Shown here: piece by piece, positions 42,837-51,700 of the stretch
Layout of the letters: every line of letters begins with the position of its first letter
Numbering within the stretch: position 1 is the first letter of the stretch
DNA from: a bacterium D16-51
Lineage (GTDB): Bacteria; Bacillota; Clostridia; Lachnospirales; Lachnospiraceae
Direction of reading: 5' to 3'
Assembly (NCBI GenBank): GCA_003612285.1
Contig: RAYE01000011.1
Coordinates: 1-64,000, forward strand
DNA length: 64,000 nucleotides
Program-made: the position numbers and the translations under genes
Notes under the pieces: model-generated
What the model saw: only the letters and a program-made list of their open reading frames with translations
Told to the model about the DNA's origin: nothing
Database searches by the model: none

Positions 42837-42846
42837 TGACCAGCAA
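42832..42846 (+). repeat. 15-bp direct repeat, left of the AbiL-like pair
   Basis: AATAATGACCAGCAA, overlapping the stop of the small XRE gene, is repeated exactly at 45079-45093. Similarity continues imperfectly for about ten more bases (CAAGGGATA against AAGGGGATA). Confidence 0.7.
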
Positions 42847-42873
42847 CAAGGGATAAAAATTTCTAAAGGGCAT

Positions 42874-42913
42874 AAAAGCATCGAAACCTTAAACAAGGTT
42901 TGGATGCTTTTTT
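42874..42913 (+). terminator. Terminator after small XRE copy A
   Basis: AAAAGCATCGAAACCTT pairs with AAGGTTTGGATGCTTTTTT around AAAC; strong hairpin and T run. Confidence 0.85.
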
Positions 42914-43065
42914 CGTGAGTATTTCTGTTTCACACAATTCCCACGTATCTAAGAAAGATGTTTTTGGAAAGTTTGGCAGAGAATGAGATAAGATAGCAGA
43001 TATAAGTAATGTTTAAAAATAGTAACTTAAAATACATTTAAATGAGAAAAAATCAAATTATCTTG

Positions 43066-43093
43066 TTGTAAAATGCTGAAATTGCGGTATAAT
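43066..43093 (+). promoter_or_regulatory. Promoter of the AbiL-like pair
   Basis: TTGTAA at 43066-43071, 16 bases, TATAAT at 43088-43093, thirty bases before the ATPase gene. Confidence 0.7.
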
Positions 43094-43123
43094 AGATAGT
43101 AAATATAAATGTGAGGTGCAATC

Positions 43124-44386
43124 ATGCTTATTCAATTCAGCTTTAAAAATTTTAAATCATTCCGTGATGAAGCGATTTTGGATTTGTCAGCGGCAAAGAT
43201 GACAGAATTCTCTGGTAGAGTGGTTTCGGAAGGAAATGAAAAGATATTACCTATGGCGGCTATATATGGCGCAAATGCTAGTGGAAAATCTAATATATAT
43301 AATGCGTTTGAATACATGGCAGATTATGTGGTTAAATCTTTCAAATATGGAGACGAAGAAGAAAGATTCGAAGAATACAGACCAACTCCATTTTTGTTTG
43401 ATAGCATTTCAAGTGACGCAGAGTCCACTTTTGAAATATATTTTACAATTTCAGGAGATAAGGCAGAAAAAACATATAATTATGGGTTTTGTGTAGATAA
43501 GCATGGAGTAACAGAGGAATGGCTGAATTCAAAGGCTAAGACAGCACGTAAGTTTAAGTCTGTGTTTTATCGTTCTGCTGAAGATAATATGTTGGATTTG
43601 TCAGGCTTCCCTAAGAGCAGCAGGGAGAATATTCAAGTGGCATTGGAGAAACAGGTTCTGATTGTTTCTCTTGGCGCGAAATTGAAAGTGGATAAGTGTA
43701 AAGACATTAGGGATTGGTTTCTGGCAAATGAGTTCGCAGATTTTGGAGATCCATATACCAATTTCTTTTTGTCACGTCGTTTGCCGAAAGATTTTGTAGA
43801 TGATGATAGTGTGCAAAGGAAAGTGATAGAGTATTTTGCTTCTTTTGATGAACACATTAAAGATTTTGAAATAGAAAAGGTTCCACATGATACGGAAACG
43901 AAAGAGGAAACTTATAAAATTAGTTCATTACACAAGAAAATAGATTCAGATGGTTTTGTAGCAATTCCTTTAGGGATGGAATCGGCAGGAACATTGAAAA
44001 TGTTTGCACTATATCCAGAATTACAGGATGTTTTGGAGAAGGGAAGTGTATTTTTTATTGATGAATTAAATGCCCGTTTACATCCGTTGCTGGTACGGAA
44101 TTTTTTGCTTACTTTTCTGAATCCAAAAATCAATACGAATCATGCGCAGTTAATTTTTACAACACATGATACTTGGCAGTTGTCCAATCAGCTTCTCCGA
44201 AGAGATGAAGTATGGTTTACGGAAAAAGATGAACAGGGAATTTCTAAACTGTATTCACTGGCAGATTTCGTAGATGAATCTGGTGCCAGAATCCGAAAAG
44301 ATGAGAGCTATGAAAAAAATTATCTGATTGGTAAGTATGGTGCAGTTCCAACATTAAAGAGTATTGATATCTTTAAGGAGGGATGA
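43124..44386 (+). CDS. AAA15-family ATPase (AbiLi / RloA-like)
   Basis: A 420-residue ABC/SMC-like ATPase of the OLD/AAA15 type. It begins IQFSFKNFKSFRDEAILDLS, has Walker A GANASGKSN (~49-57) and Walker B with FFIDELNARLHP (~310-321), the usual layout of phage-defence ATPases. The insert between them is a coiled, charged region. The RloB-type partner follows seven bases after the stop. This pairing matches the AbiL abortive-infection system of lactococci (family-level knowledge). AT-rich and bounded by direct repeats, it is probably acquired. Confidence 0.82.
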   Translation: MLIQFSFKNFKSFRDEAILDLSAAKMTEFSGRVVSEGNEKILPMAAIYGANASGKSNIYNAFEYMADYVVKSFKYGDEEERFEEYRPTPFLFDSISSDAESTFEIYFTISGDKAEKTYNYGFCVDKHGVTEEWLNSKAKTARKFKSVFYRSAEDNMLDLSGFPKSSRENIQVALEKQVLIVSLGAKLKVDKCKDIRDWFLANEFADFGDPYTNFFLSRRLPKDFVDDDSVQRKVIEYFASFDEHIKDFEIEKVPHDTETKEETYKISSLHKKIDSDGFVAIPLGMESAGTLKMFALYPELQDVLEKGSVFFIDELNARLHPLLVRNFLLTFLNPKINTNHAQLIFTTHDTWQLSNQLLRRDEVWFTEKDEQGISKLYSLADFVDESGARIRKDESYEKNYLIGKYGAVPTLKSIDIFKEG

Positions 44387-44392
44387 TTATAT

Positions 44393-45031
44393 ATGGCAAA
44401 AAAGGATAGGAGAGGTAACAGAAAGACCAGAGAGCAGCGGCCATTAAAGGTTCCGGAATTGGGGTATTATTTAGTGGTTACAGATACAGAGGCAACAGAA
44501 AGATGTTATTTTCAAGGATTGTATAAAGAGCTTCCGAAAATGATACAGAATAAATTAGTAATCAAGGTAGTGGAAACTAAGACAAGGGCATTGATTGATA
44601 AGTGTCTGGAAATGGCTGCATACGATGCGCAATACCGTATACCATGGATTGTATTTGACAGGGATGAGGTGAAAGGTTTTGATGAAATCATAAAGGAAGC
44701 AGAAAAACTGGGCATAAATGTAGGTTGGTCAAATCCGTGTTTTGAAATATGGATGTACTCTTATTATGGAGTAATGCCGACAATTATGGAATCTTGGACA
44801 TGTTGTGATGAGTTTGAAAAGATTTTTCAAAGAAAAACTGGTCAAAGGTATTCAAAATCAGATGAGGGATTGTATGAAAAAATTTCCCGGACAGGAAATG
44901 AAGAAAAGGCTCTTCAGATTGCAAGGCAGAAGTATGAGCAGTGTGTGAGGGAGGGAAAAACGGTACCATCGCAGATGTGTCCATGTACGACAGTTTATCG
45001 GTTAGTGAAGGAAATAAAGAAAAAAGTGTAA
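44393..45031 (+). CDS. RloB-family protein (AbiLii-like)
   Basis: A 212-residue protein of the RloB family. A very basic start (MAKKDRRGNRKTREQR) precedes a TOPRIM-like core: LVVTDTEATERCYFQGL with its acidic residues, PWIVFDRDEVKGFDEI, and the family hallmark NPCFEIWMY. In AbiL the two proteins together block phage; RloB-type proteins are thought to be nucleases, which has been inferred from fold. The ribosome site is GGAGG within the end of the ATPase gene. A hairpin follows. Confidence 0.82.
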   Translation: MAKKDRRGNRKTREQRPLKVPELGYYLVVTDTEATERCYFQGLYKELPKMIQNKLVIKVVETKTRALIDKCLEMAAYDAQYRIPWIVFDRDEVKGFDEIIKEAEKLGINVGWSNPCFEIWMYSYYGVMPTIMESWTCCDEFEKIFQRKTGQRYSKSDEGLYEKISRTGNEEKALQIARQKYEQCVREGKTVPSQMCPCTTVYRLVKEIKKKV

Positions 45032-45036
45032 AATGC

Positions 45037-45073
45037 TGCGACAAAGGATAGCAAAGTTACTTTCCTTTGTCGC
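45037..45073 (+). terminator. Hairpin after the AbiL-like pair
   Basis: GCGACAAAGGA pairs with TCCTTTGTCGC around a 15-base loop. It lacks a T run, so termination is uncertain. Confidence 0.5.
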
Positions 45074-45078
45074 TGGAA

Positions 45079-45093
45079 AATAATGACCAGCAA
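45079..45093 (+). repeat. 15-bp direct repeat, right of the AbiL-like pair
   Basis: Exact second copy of AATAATGACCAGCAA (first at 42832-42846). The two enclose 2.2 kb carrying only the terminator, promoter, ATPase and RloB genes. Confidence 0.7.
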
Positions 45094-45109
45094 AAGGGGA
45101 TAGAAACTA

Positions 45110-45823
45110 TTACTGTTCATTATTCTTCAAAATTATCCCACATACAATTACTGCCGCGAAAAAGGCAAAGATTAGATACCATAGATTTTCAAGGCAAAAG
45201 CCATTATCCAGCATCAATCGGTATCCCCAGGAGGCGGGGAAAATGCGCCCTATCATTTTAAGAAAACCGGGCAGCAAATCAATAGGGAACATAATCCCTG
45301 AAAGCATAATTGAGGGCAAAAATACTAACTGTGCTATCATTGTTAATTTTGCCTGATTTTTTATAATCAGCCCTAAAATACTTCCAATGCTTAATGACAC
45401 AATAATGTATATAGCAAGCGTAAGAAAGAAAATCGGAAGTTGTGCCGGCAAAGCTGCTTTAAATAGGACGGGTGCAAGCAGCAATATTATAGCACAGGTA
45501 ATCATTAAATGGATAAATACGGAAAGAAACATTGTAATAAGACCTAAATAGACAGGTACTCCGTTTGCCGTATAAACTTTTTTTATATCGCTTCCGTAAG
45601 TTTCAATCAACGATGGCGGCAGTCCGATAAACGCCCCCATTGAAATACTCATTACAATCATAGATTGTATGAGTGTATTTTTCATTTCAGGCATAGCAGA
45701 AGTGAAGATACCGCCCATAAGGAGAAAGAAAATGAGCGGAACGATATAGCAAGTAACTAACAATGATTTGCTTCGTATATCTAATTTCCACTGTAATGCT
45801 ACACTATATAAAAAACCATTCAT
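45110..45823 (-). CDS. ABC-2 type transporter permease
   Basis: A 237-residue protein with about six membrane helices (for example IVPLIFFLLMGGIFTS, LMITCAIILLLAPVLF, LVFLPSIMLSGIMFPIDLLP) typical of ABC-2 exporters for drugs or peptides. GIMFPIDLLPGFL is a common signature before the last helices. It overlaps the ATPase gene by four bases and is the last gene of a MerR-ATPase-permease operon. The substrate is not evident. Confidence 0.85.
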   Translation of the reverse strand: MNGFLYSVALQWKLDIRSKSLLVTCYIVPLIFFLLMGGIFTSAMPEMKNTLIQSMIVMSISMGAFIGLPPSLIETYGSDIKKVYTANGVPVYLGLITMFLSVFIHLMITCAIILLLAPVLFKAALPAQLPIFFLTLAIYIIVSLSIGSILGLIIKNQAKLTMIAQLVFLPSIMLSGIMFPIDLLPGFLKMIGRIFPASWGYRLMLDNGFCLENLWYLIFAFFAAVIVCGIILKNNEQ

Positions 45824-46638
45824 TCTGCTTCCCTCCCTGCTATTTTCATAAAATGCTGTTCCAGTGTGCCACGGTCAACTTTAATATCTAACACAGGGTT
45901 TCTCTTTTGTTTCAAATCACTGAGCAGGGAAATTAAAGTATCTTCAATATTGTCTGTTTCAAAAGTGTTGTACCCTTGCTGTGTTTTGACATGGATAAAA
46001 TACTTTCTTTCAATCTTGTCTGTCAGATCCGAAGCTGTGCCGCAAAAGACAATGTTTCCGTTATTCAAAATGGCAATTCGGTCGCATAAGGTTTCTACTT
46101 CTGCCATATCATGGCTTGCCAAAATAATTGTTTTTCCACTTGATTTGAGCTTTCGGATTTGTCTGTGGAGTGAAAGCCTGCCCTCGACATCAAGCCCGGC
46201 AGTCGGTTCATCAAGAAAAATAATATCTGGATTACTAATAAGTGCAAGAGCGAGATGCAGCCGTCTTTTTTGCCCCGTGGATAACTGGTTATACGTTTTT
46301 TTTTCGAGGTCTCCAATATTAAGAGCATTAAGCATAGTATGATCAATCTTTTTCCTGTTCCATTTTGCAAATAACTTTATAGCCTCCATCGGTTTGATAT
46401 AAGCAGGCAGAGAGGAGGACTGCAGCTGAATGCCCATTTTTCCGTTTACAATAATTGTACCGCTATCATATTTTCGCAAGCCTTCAATACATTCAAGAGA
46501 TGTCGTTTTTCCTGCTCCATTTACACCGAGCAGAGCAAAAATTTCTCCTTTTTCGATTTGAAAATCAAGTCCTTTAAGAACAATATGGCTGCCATAACTT
46601 TTCCTTAATCCGCTAACTTGTATTGCATGATTCATCAT
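45820..46638 (-). CDS. ABC transporter ATP-binding protein
   Basis: A 272-residue ATPase with Walker A GVNGAGKTT near 38-46, a Q loop in GIQLQSSS, signature LSTGQKRRL near 125, Walker B IIFLDEPTAGLD near 145-156 and the His switch in ILASHDM. The C-terminal ~60 residues form the extra domain seen in multidrug/peptide exporter ATPases. Two ATG codons occur at the start, after GGGGAGG; it overlaps the MerR gene by four bases. Confidence 0.9.
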   Translation of the reverse strand: MMNHAIQVSGLRKSYGSHIVLKGLDFQIEKGEIFALLGVNGAGKTTSLECIEGLRKYDSGTIIVNGKMGIQLQSSSLPAYIKPMEAIKLFAKWNRKKIDHTMLNALNIGDLEKKTYNQLSTGQKRRLHLALALISNPDIIFLDEPTAGLDVEGRLSLHRQIRKLKSSGKTIILASHDMAEVETLCDRIAILNNGNIVFCGTASDLTDKIERKYFIHVKTQQGYNTFETDNIEDTLISLLSDLKQKRNPVLDIKVDRGTLEQHFMKIAGREAE

Positions 46639-47432
46639 TCCACCTCCCCGAACGGATTTGCTCCGAGTTTTGAAAAGTAGACTTGCAAAGCCGGCTCTAA
46701 ATAGTTGTTTACTATTTTTTGTCTTTCTTCCCAGGCATTTGCAGCAGTATCAATATTTCCTATTTCCATCAACTTTGGCAGCATACTCATATCACCGTTT
46801 GTAAATTCCATAATTAAGCCCCAATATTCTTTTACAACCCGCTGGCACTTTTCGCTTTCGGGAAGCACATTTTCTTTTTGAAGTTGTATGATTTCATCAC
46901 TTAAACGATTAAACCTGTCTATAAAATTTAAGCCGCTTTCCTTGTCAAATTGATTACGGATATAGTCAAGCGTGTCATCATCGAAACGCTTAATAAGATA
47001 GTAAAAGTTATTCTTCATTTGCAAATTGACAATAATATCTGCATACTTTTTAAAATTGACTGTCTGCATTTGTAACACTTCTGCTTTTAACTGCTCTATT
47101 GCTGTCAAAGAAGCTGTTAGCTGCTCTATTTTCTCCCGTATGTCATCAGCCTGTTTCGTAAGGGCCTTTGCAACATCCGTCGGTGTTTCTAAAGAAATTA
47201 AATGTTGTTTTATATCATTCAAAGAAAACCCTAATGATTTTAAAGATATAATTTGATGAAGTGTAACTAAATCTTTATCTGTATAGAGCCTGCGTCCACC
47301 TTCGCTTTCTGCTGATGGGGACAACAGGCCTTCTTTATCATAGTATTGGAGGGTACGGACAGTAACTCCCAGTTTCTTTGCGGCCTCTCCAACTGTCATA
47401 TATCCTTGCGGTATTGCTCTGTACTTTGCCAT
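46635..47432 (-). CDS. MerR-family regulator
   Basis: A 265-residue activator. The winged helix (YMTVGEAAKKLGVTVRTLQYYD) is near 10-31, followed by RRLYTDKDLVTL, a dimerising coiled coil (ADDIREKIEQLTASLTAIEQL) and a ~130-residue effector-binding domain similar in place to TipA-type drug-binding domains. It drives its own operon with the exporter from a promoter with the 19-base spacer that MerR proteins untwist. Start follows AGGAGGT. Confidence 0.9.
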   Translation of the reverse strand: MAKYRAIPQGYMTVGEAAKKLGVTVRTLQYYDKEGLLSPSAESEGGRRLYTDKDLVTLHQIISLKSLGFSLNDIKQHLISLETPTDVAKALTKQADDIREKIEQLTASLTAIEQLKAEVLQMQTVNFKKYADIIVNLQMKNNFYYLIKRFDDDTLDYIRNQFDKESGLNFIDRFNRLSDEIIQLQKENVLPESEKCQRVVKEYWGLIMEFTNGDMSMLPKLMEIGNIDTAANAWEERQKIVNNYLEPALQVYFSKLGANPFGEVE

Positions 47433-47454
47433 AATTGTTTACCTCCTGTGATAT

Positions 47455-47485
47455 ATTATAAATCATAACGCCGCGTCACAAGCAA
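47455..47485 (-). promoter_or_regulatory. MerR-type promoter with 19-base spacer
   Basis: Minus strand: TTGCTT at 47485-47480, 19-base spacer, TATAAT at 47460-47455. The spacer holds the dyad TGACGC-G-GCGTTA, the expected MerR operator. Confidence 0.82.
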
Positions 47486-47664
47486 GCTTTTTTTGAAAAA
47501 TTTCCAACTGCACTGCGATAAATTATTACTTTTCACAGTCTAGTATTTTTTATCGGAGGAAGAAATAGTTCTGTTTTTTAGTGCTATTGTATATTTGAAT
47601 ATGACGTGCCCAATGGTAAGATAGAACGAAGCTTAATATTCTTAGGATAAAGGAGGTGGTTATT

Positions 47665-47982
47665 ATGACAGTAGGTGCAAGAGTAATGCAGTTACGTTTA
47701 GGCCGGGGATACACGAGAGAACAATTGGCATATTTGGCAGGTATTTCGGAGAAATTTTTATATGAAATTGAAACAGACAAAAAGGGTTTTTCTGCAACAA
47801 CGCTTATGGGGATTTCAAAAGCATTGGAGGTAAGTTTAGATTACATTATGTATGGAAGTGAATACCGGAAATATGAGGAAGAAATTATTTCTACATTAGA
47901 ACGGTTCAACCCTAATACGCTTGAAAGAGTTGAACGGCTGCTGGATGTGTTATATGAGATTACAGTAAAGGGAAACAATTGA
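47665..47982 (+). CDS. Small XRE-family regulator, copy B
   Basis: A 105-residue paralogue of the protein at 42525, with RGYTREQLAYLAGISEKFL, KKGFSATTLMGISKALEV and the tail RFNPNTLERVERLL. ATG at 47665 follows AAAGGAGGT; GTG at 47656 overlaps the ribosome site and is less likely. The two copies bracket the AbiL-like pair and the MerR/ABC operon, so this interval may have been built by insertion at, or duplication of, such a gene (inference). No terminator is evident. Confidence 0.8.
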   Translation: MTVGARVMQLRLGRGYTREQLAYLAGISEKFLYEIETDKKGFSATTLMGISKALEVSLDYIMYGSEYRKYEEEIISTLERFNPNTLERVERLLDVLYEITVKGNN

Positions 47983-48140
47983 TTGATAAGCCATACAGCC
48001 TGGGCTTTTGGTTTCCGGCCAGTATTCTGCGGGAAATAAAATATTATGTATAGGATGGCGTCTGTTGTCCATATATCAAAATTAGCCTGTGTTTTGGCGG
48101 TTACAACAGACTAATTGATATATGGGGAAATGGATTAAAG

Positions 48141-48521
48141 TTATTTTATATTTCTTCTTTTTTTGATTTCGGCGATTAATCTTAGCGCTTCGTCTAATAC
48201 ACTTGCATCTGTTACCCGTTCAAGCAGTTGGTTGACGATATCTATAGTAGGCATGCTTCCGAATGTCCCTTCAAAATTCTCACTTATGTATCTGTCAATA
48301 GATATAATCGGCCTGTAAGCACGAGCCAGGACAGTGTTGCTGTAAACAACATCATCAACAACAATATAATTTTTTTCTAACAATACTTTGACGCAGGCGC
48401 GTACCGTGTTTAAATTTAAGGAAGGCTCCAGTTTTACTATTTCAGATGCGGACAATGCCCTGTCTTCGTATTCCCAAAATACTTTCATAACTGCTTCCTG
48501 GGTCATAGTTATTCTTTCCAT
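48141..48521 (-). CDS. BlaI/MecI-type winged-helix repressor
   Basis: A 126-residue protein with the BlaI-family layout: TMTQEAVMKVFWEYEDRALS, SEIVKLEPSLNLNTVRACVKVLLEKNYI as a winged helix, and a helical dimerisation tail. No BlaR1/MecR1 sensor protease or beta-lactamase gene is adjacent, so it is an orphan. Start follows AAGGAGAAG. It is transcribed away from the LRR gene and may control that divergent gene or itself. Confidence 0.75.
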   Translation of the reverse strand: MERITMTQEAVMKVFWEYEDRALSASEIVKLEPSLNLNTVRACVKVLLEKNYIVVDDVVYSNTVLARAYRPIISIDRYISENFEGTFGSMPTIDIVNQLLERVTDASVLDEALRLIAEIKKRRNIK

Positions 48522-48840
48522 ATTCTTCTCCTTTTCATATGTTTGTTAAAGTAATATTTACGGATGTATATATCCTGTTACAAATGGTCTTACATTAAGA
48601 TTATAACAAAAAGAAGAAAAATGCAATAAGAAATATGGCACTTATCGAAAAAAAACACGATAAAAAAATATGGCAGCATTTTGGGTATAGATTTAACTGC
48701 TTTAACAAAGTTGCAGTAATATAGTGAAATATAGCCTGCTTTCAGAATTTTAAGAAATCTTAAGAATTTTTTCTGTGAATGTTAAAACATTCTGTTTATA
48801 CTTGATGAAAATAAAGGTTTTAAGAAAAGGGGCTGATGAT
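48522..48840. other. 319-base divergent control region
   Basis: AT-rich gap between the BlaI-like gene and the LRR gene. Minus-strand TTATAAT at 48600-48606 may be the repressor's -10; TGTAAGACC and TGTAACAGG next to it repeat the TGTA element used by BlaI-type operators, but a full palindrome is not seen. Confidence 0.4.
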
Positions 48841-51105
48841 ATGAAAGAAAAAATAATGAGATTTGGCGTAGTGATTTGTGTTTTGGCCGCCGTGTTTTTA
48901 TTTCCGAAAACGGGAAATGCGGCAGGCCAGGCAGCGCCGCCTATATTTGCAGGCAATGAAAAGGTGATGTACCTGGATGGGAAGAACAGGGTTTCTGTCG
49001 AGGGGGAGAATATTGTATCAGTGGAATATGCTTCTTCTAATAAAAATATTGCCACAGTCAGTAAAAAGGGTCTTGTAGTGCCAAAGCGGAAAGGGAAAAC
49101 AACAATCCGCGCCAATGTGGTTTATAAAAAAAAGGCTGCGGGAAAAAAGCAGACGGCAAAGTTAAGTTATAAGCTTACTGTTTTGGGAAAAGCTGGCGAA
49201 TATTTTAAATATAGTATAAAAAATGGCCACACAACATATGAAATCAAAGGGCTGACACAAAAGGGGAAGGAGTGCAGGAATCTTTATGTCCCAGGGTATA
49301 TAGGAGGCAGGAAGGTTACTTTAGTTGGCTGGGGCGCACTTCCAGAAGATGCGGCGTTCCGGTCGCTGCACCTGGCTGATCCTATCCAGAGGTGGTGGAG
49401 GGGCAGTGAGGACAGCAATCCTTATTTAAAGAAGCTTTATCTGGGAAAATCAATGAAGAAATTTGGATATAGCGTCTATTTGTCAGGATGTCCGTCTTTA
49501 AAGGAAATTATTTTAGATAGCAGGAATAAGGATTTAGTAGTGGAAGAAAGCGTCCTTTTTTCAAAGGATAAAAGGACGTTATGGTGTTATCCGGCACAAA
49601 AAGAGGATGGCATTTATGAAATTCCGGACGAAGTGTCCAAGATTGCAAATAATGCATTTAATGGCTGTAAAAGCCTGAAACAGGTGGTATTTACAGAGAA
49701 CCTGGAAAGCATAGGGTATAAAGCTTTTGCAGGCAGCGGGCTTATAACGGTGACGATGACAGATGAGATAAGCTACCTGAATGAAAGTGTTTTCTCTGGC
49801 TGTACCTCTTTGTCGGAGGTAAGGCTGTCAAAGAAGCTGTCCGGGATTTCCGAAGAATTGTTTAAAGGGTGCATTTCCCTGAAAAGCCTCACAATCCCAG
49901 CCAGGGTATCATGGATTAACAATAGGGCATTTGATGGATGCACGCAGCTTACACAGGTTGAAGTTTCTTCTGCAAGCAGGTATTTCCAGTCGAAGGATGG
50001 GATTGTATTTTCTAAAGATGGAGAAAGACTACAGTATTACCCTGAGGGGAAAAAGGACAGCAGCTATGCGGTGCCGGAAGGGATAAAAGAAATAGAGGAG
50101 AGGGCATTTTATGGCAATACGTCATTGAAAGAGGTTACTTTGCCGGAAGGGGTAGAAACCATTAACACTTCTGTTTTTTCCGGATGTACCGGGCTTATGA
50201 AGCTGAATTTGCCAGATTCTGTCCATACAATACAAAGGGAGGCATTTAAAAATTGTGCGAAGTTGACGGAAGTAAGATTGCCAGACAGACTGACAGAAAT
50301 CCCGAATGATGCATTTGCTTATTGTACAGGGCTTGTGGAGATTACGATACCAAAGGAAGTAAGCAGTGTTGGAAGCAGGGCGTTTCTGGGATGCAGCAAT
50401 TTAAAACGCTTTCTGGCAGACTCGCAGAATACGACATTTACGGCGGTAGATGGCGTGCTTTTTAGCAGGTCAATGCAGGTGCTGTATTGTTATCCGCAGG
50501 GAAAGGCAGACGAAAGTTATGCGGTTCCGGATTCTGTAAAACGTTTGAAGGAAGGTGCATTTGCACAGGCAAAATGGCTGAAAAAAGCAGCGGTGCCAGA
50601 CACTGTGAAATATATAGAAGAACGGTGTTTTCAGGCATGTGAAAGCCTGGAAACGGTAAAACTTCCCAAAAACCTGAAAATGATTTCCGAGTCTTTGTTT
50701 GAAGACTGCAGTATGCTGCAAACGGTGAAAATTCCTTCTTCGGCTGAAAAAATATCTTTAAATGCATTTAAGGGATGCACAGGCCTTACAGAAATAAAAA
50801 TTCCAAACAGCGTAAAAGAAATTGCCCCATATGCATTCCAATCCTGCAAGAAGCTAAAAACCGTTACAATTGGCTCTGGGGTGGAATATATTGGGTTGGA
50901 ATCTTTTGCAAAATGTAGGAAGATGAAAAAAATGACTGTTAAAACGTTACAGCTTAAAGATAATTCAATTGGCTCAGATGTCTTTTTGGAGAGTGGCATA
51001 CAAAATGGGAAAGGACTGACCTTGGAAGTGCCAAAATCGAAAAAGTCGTTGTATACATCTTATTTTAGGAAACGGGGATTTTTAGGGAAGGTTGTTGCAA
51101 AATAA
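48841..51105 (+). CDS. Secreted leucine-rich-repeat protein (BspA type) with Ig-like domain
   Basis: A 754-residue surface or secreted protein. A signal peptide (VVICVLAAVFLFPKTGNAAG) leads into a bacterial Ig-like (Big_2) domain at ~35-125 (ASSNKNIATVSKKGLVVPKRKGKTT in part). About 20 BspA-type LRR_5 repeats of ~23 residues follow, with units such as IPDEVSKIANNAFNGCKSLK and VTIGSGVEYIGLESFAKC. The last repeat is followed by a short basic end with no LPxTG anchor. Relatives bind host proteins or other bacteria; the ligand is unknown. I use ATG at 48841 after AAAAGGGG. Confidence 0.87.
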   Translation: MKEKIMRFGVVICVLAAVFLFPKTGNAAGQAAPPIFAGNEKVMYLDGKNRVSVEGENIVSVEYASSNKNIATVSKKGLVVPKRKGKTTIRANVVYKKKAAGKKQTAKLSYKLTVLGKAGEYFKYSIKNGHTTYEIKGLTQKGKECRNLYVPGYIGGRKVTLVGWGALPEDAAFRSLHLADPIQRWWRGSEDSNPYLKKLYLGKSMKKFGYSVYLSGCPSLKEIILDSRNKDLVVEESVLFSKDKRTLWCYPAQKEDGIYEIPDEVSKIANNAFNGCKSLKQVVFTENLESIGYKAFAGSGLITVTMTDEISYLNESVFSGCTSLSEVRLSKKLSGISEELFKGCISLKSLTIPARVSWINNRAFDGCTQLTQVEVSSASRYFQSKDGIVFSKDGERLQYYPEGKKDSSYAVPEGIKEIEERAFYGNTSLKEVTLPEGVETINTSVFSGCTGLMKLNLPDSVHTIQREAFKNCAKLTEVRLPDRLTEIPNDAFAYCTGLVEITIPKEVSSVGSRAFLGCSNLKRFLADSQNTTFTAVDGVLFSRSMQVLYCYPQGKADESYAVPDSVKRLKEGAFAQAKWLKKAAVPDTVKYIEERCFQACESLETVKLPKNLKMISESLFEDCSMLQTVKIPSSAEKISLNAFKGCTGLTEIKIPNSVKEIAPYAFQSCKKLKTVTIGSGVEYIGLESFAKCRKMKKMTVKTLQLKDNSIGSDVFLESGIQNGKGLTLEVPKSKKSLYTSYFRKRGFLGKVVAK

Positions 51106-51130
51106 TAGTTGACAAAAAGGTTTATTTCAG

Positions 51131-51276
51131 AAGAAAATAAAATGTGCACTGGTATTGGGCAGTGTGCTGGTGACAGCGGTAGCTGCGGTTTTATTGCCTG
51201 ATTTTTCAGGGCAAAATCCAAAGAAAGCGTCAGGCGAGGCACATTTAGAAGCCAATTCCGAAAGGATGTCTGTCAT
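51131..51276 (+). pseudogene. Fragment of a secreted-protein gene
   Basis: In one frame the sequence reads QKKIKCALVLGSVLVTAVAAVLLPD then a hydrophilic stretch to HLEANSERM, a clear signal-peptide start with no ATG; the frame meets TGA just upstream. It runs without a stop into the converging ABC-permease remnant. Probably the broken 5' end of a gene whose body was deleted. Confidence 0.45.
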
Positions 51277-51282
51277 AATTAA

Positions 51283-51700
51283 TTATGTATCACGTCTTAC
51301 GAAAATACAAGCTGCTGCCCATAAAAAAACAGCAATCTCTCCCAAAAAAGAAATCCATGCATTTGGTGCTGAAATTTTCGGGGGATTTTGAGTAAGAAAT
51401 ATAAGATACATCCCTGCCACACACAGTCCCAGGCTTCCGATGGGGTCCCGAAGCGCAGAAGCGGCAAAGATGGAAAAAGCTGCCATGGAAAACCTGTAGA
51501 TTATATAGAACAGAAGTTTTATTGCCAACTCTGGTGCCGCTGCGCTATCCCCCTCCATACCGAAACCATTCCTCAGAGCTGCGACGGCGCTTGAAATAAA
51601 CAGGGGTTGTATAATAAGTATAAGCAGTCCTGCGAAGTACGCTGCAAGTTTGGCAAAAAACACATTTTGTTTGACAGAGTCCTTTCCTGCTGCTTTCCCC
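51283..51700 (-). pseudogene. C-terminal part of an ABC permease
   Basis: From about 51700 the minus strand reads KDSVKQNVFFAKLAAYFAG in a frame shifted against the ATPase fragment and continues with membrane helices (LLILIIQPLFISS, AASALRDPIGSLGL, WISFLGEIAVFLWAAACIFV) to a stop at 51283. This equals the last half of a permease like the one at 51946. The N-terminal half is missing; it joins the ATPase fragment directly. Confidence 0.7.

Noticed and set aside
44512-44715. Minus-strand frames inside the RloB gene
   Set aside because: Shadows of the coding strand with no ribosome sites and low-complexity serine-rich content.
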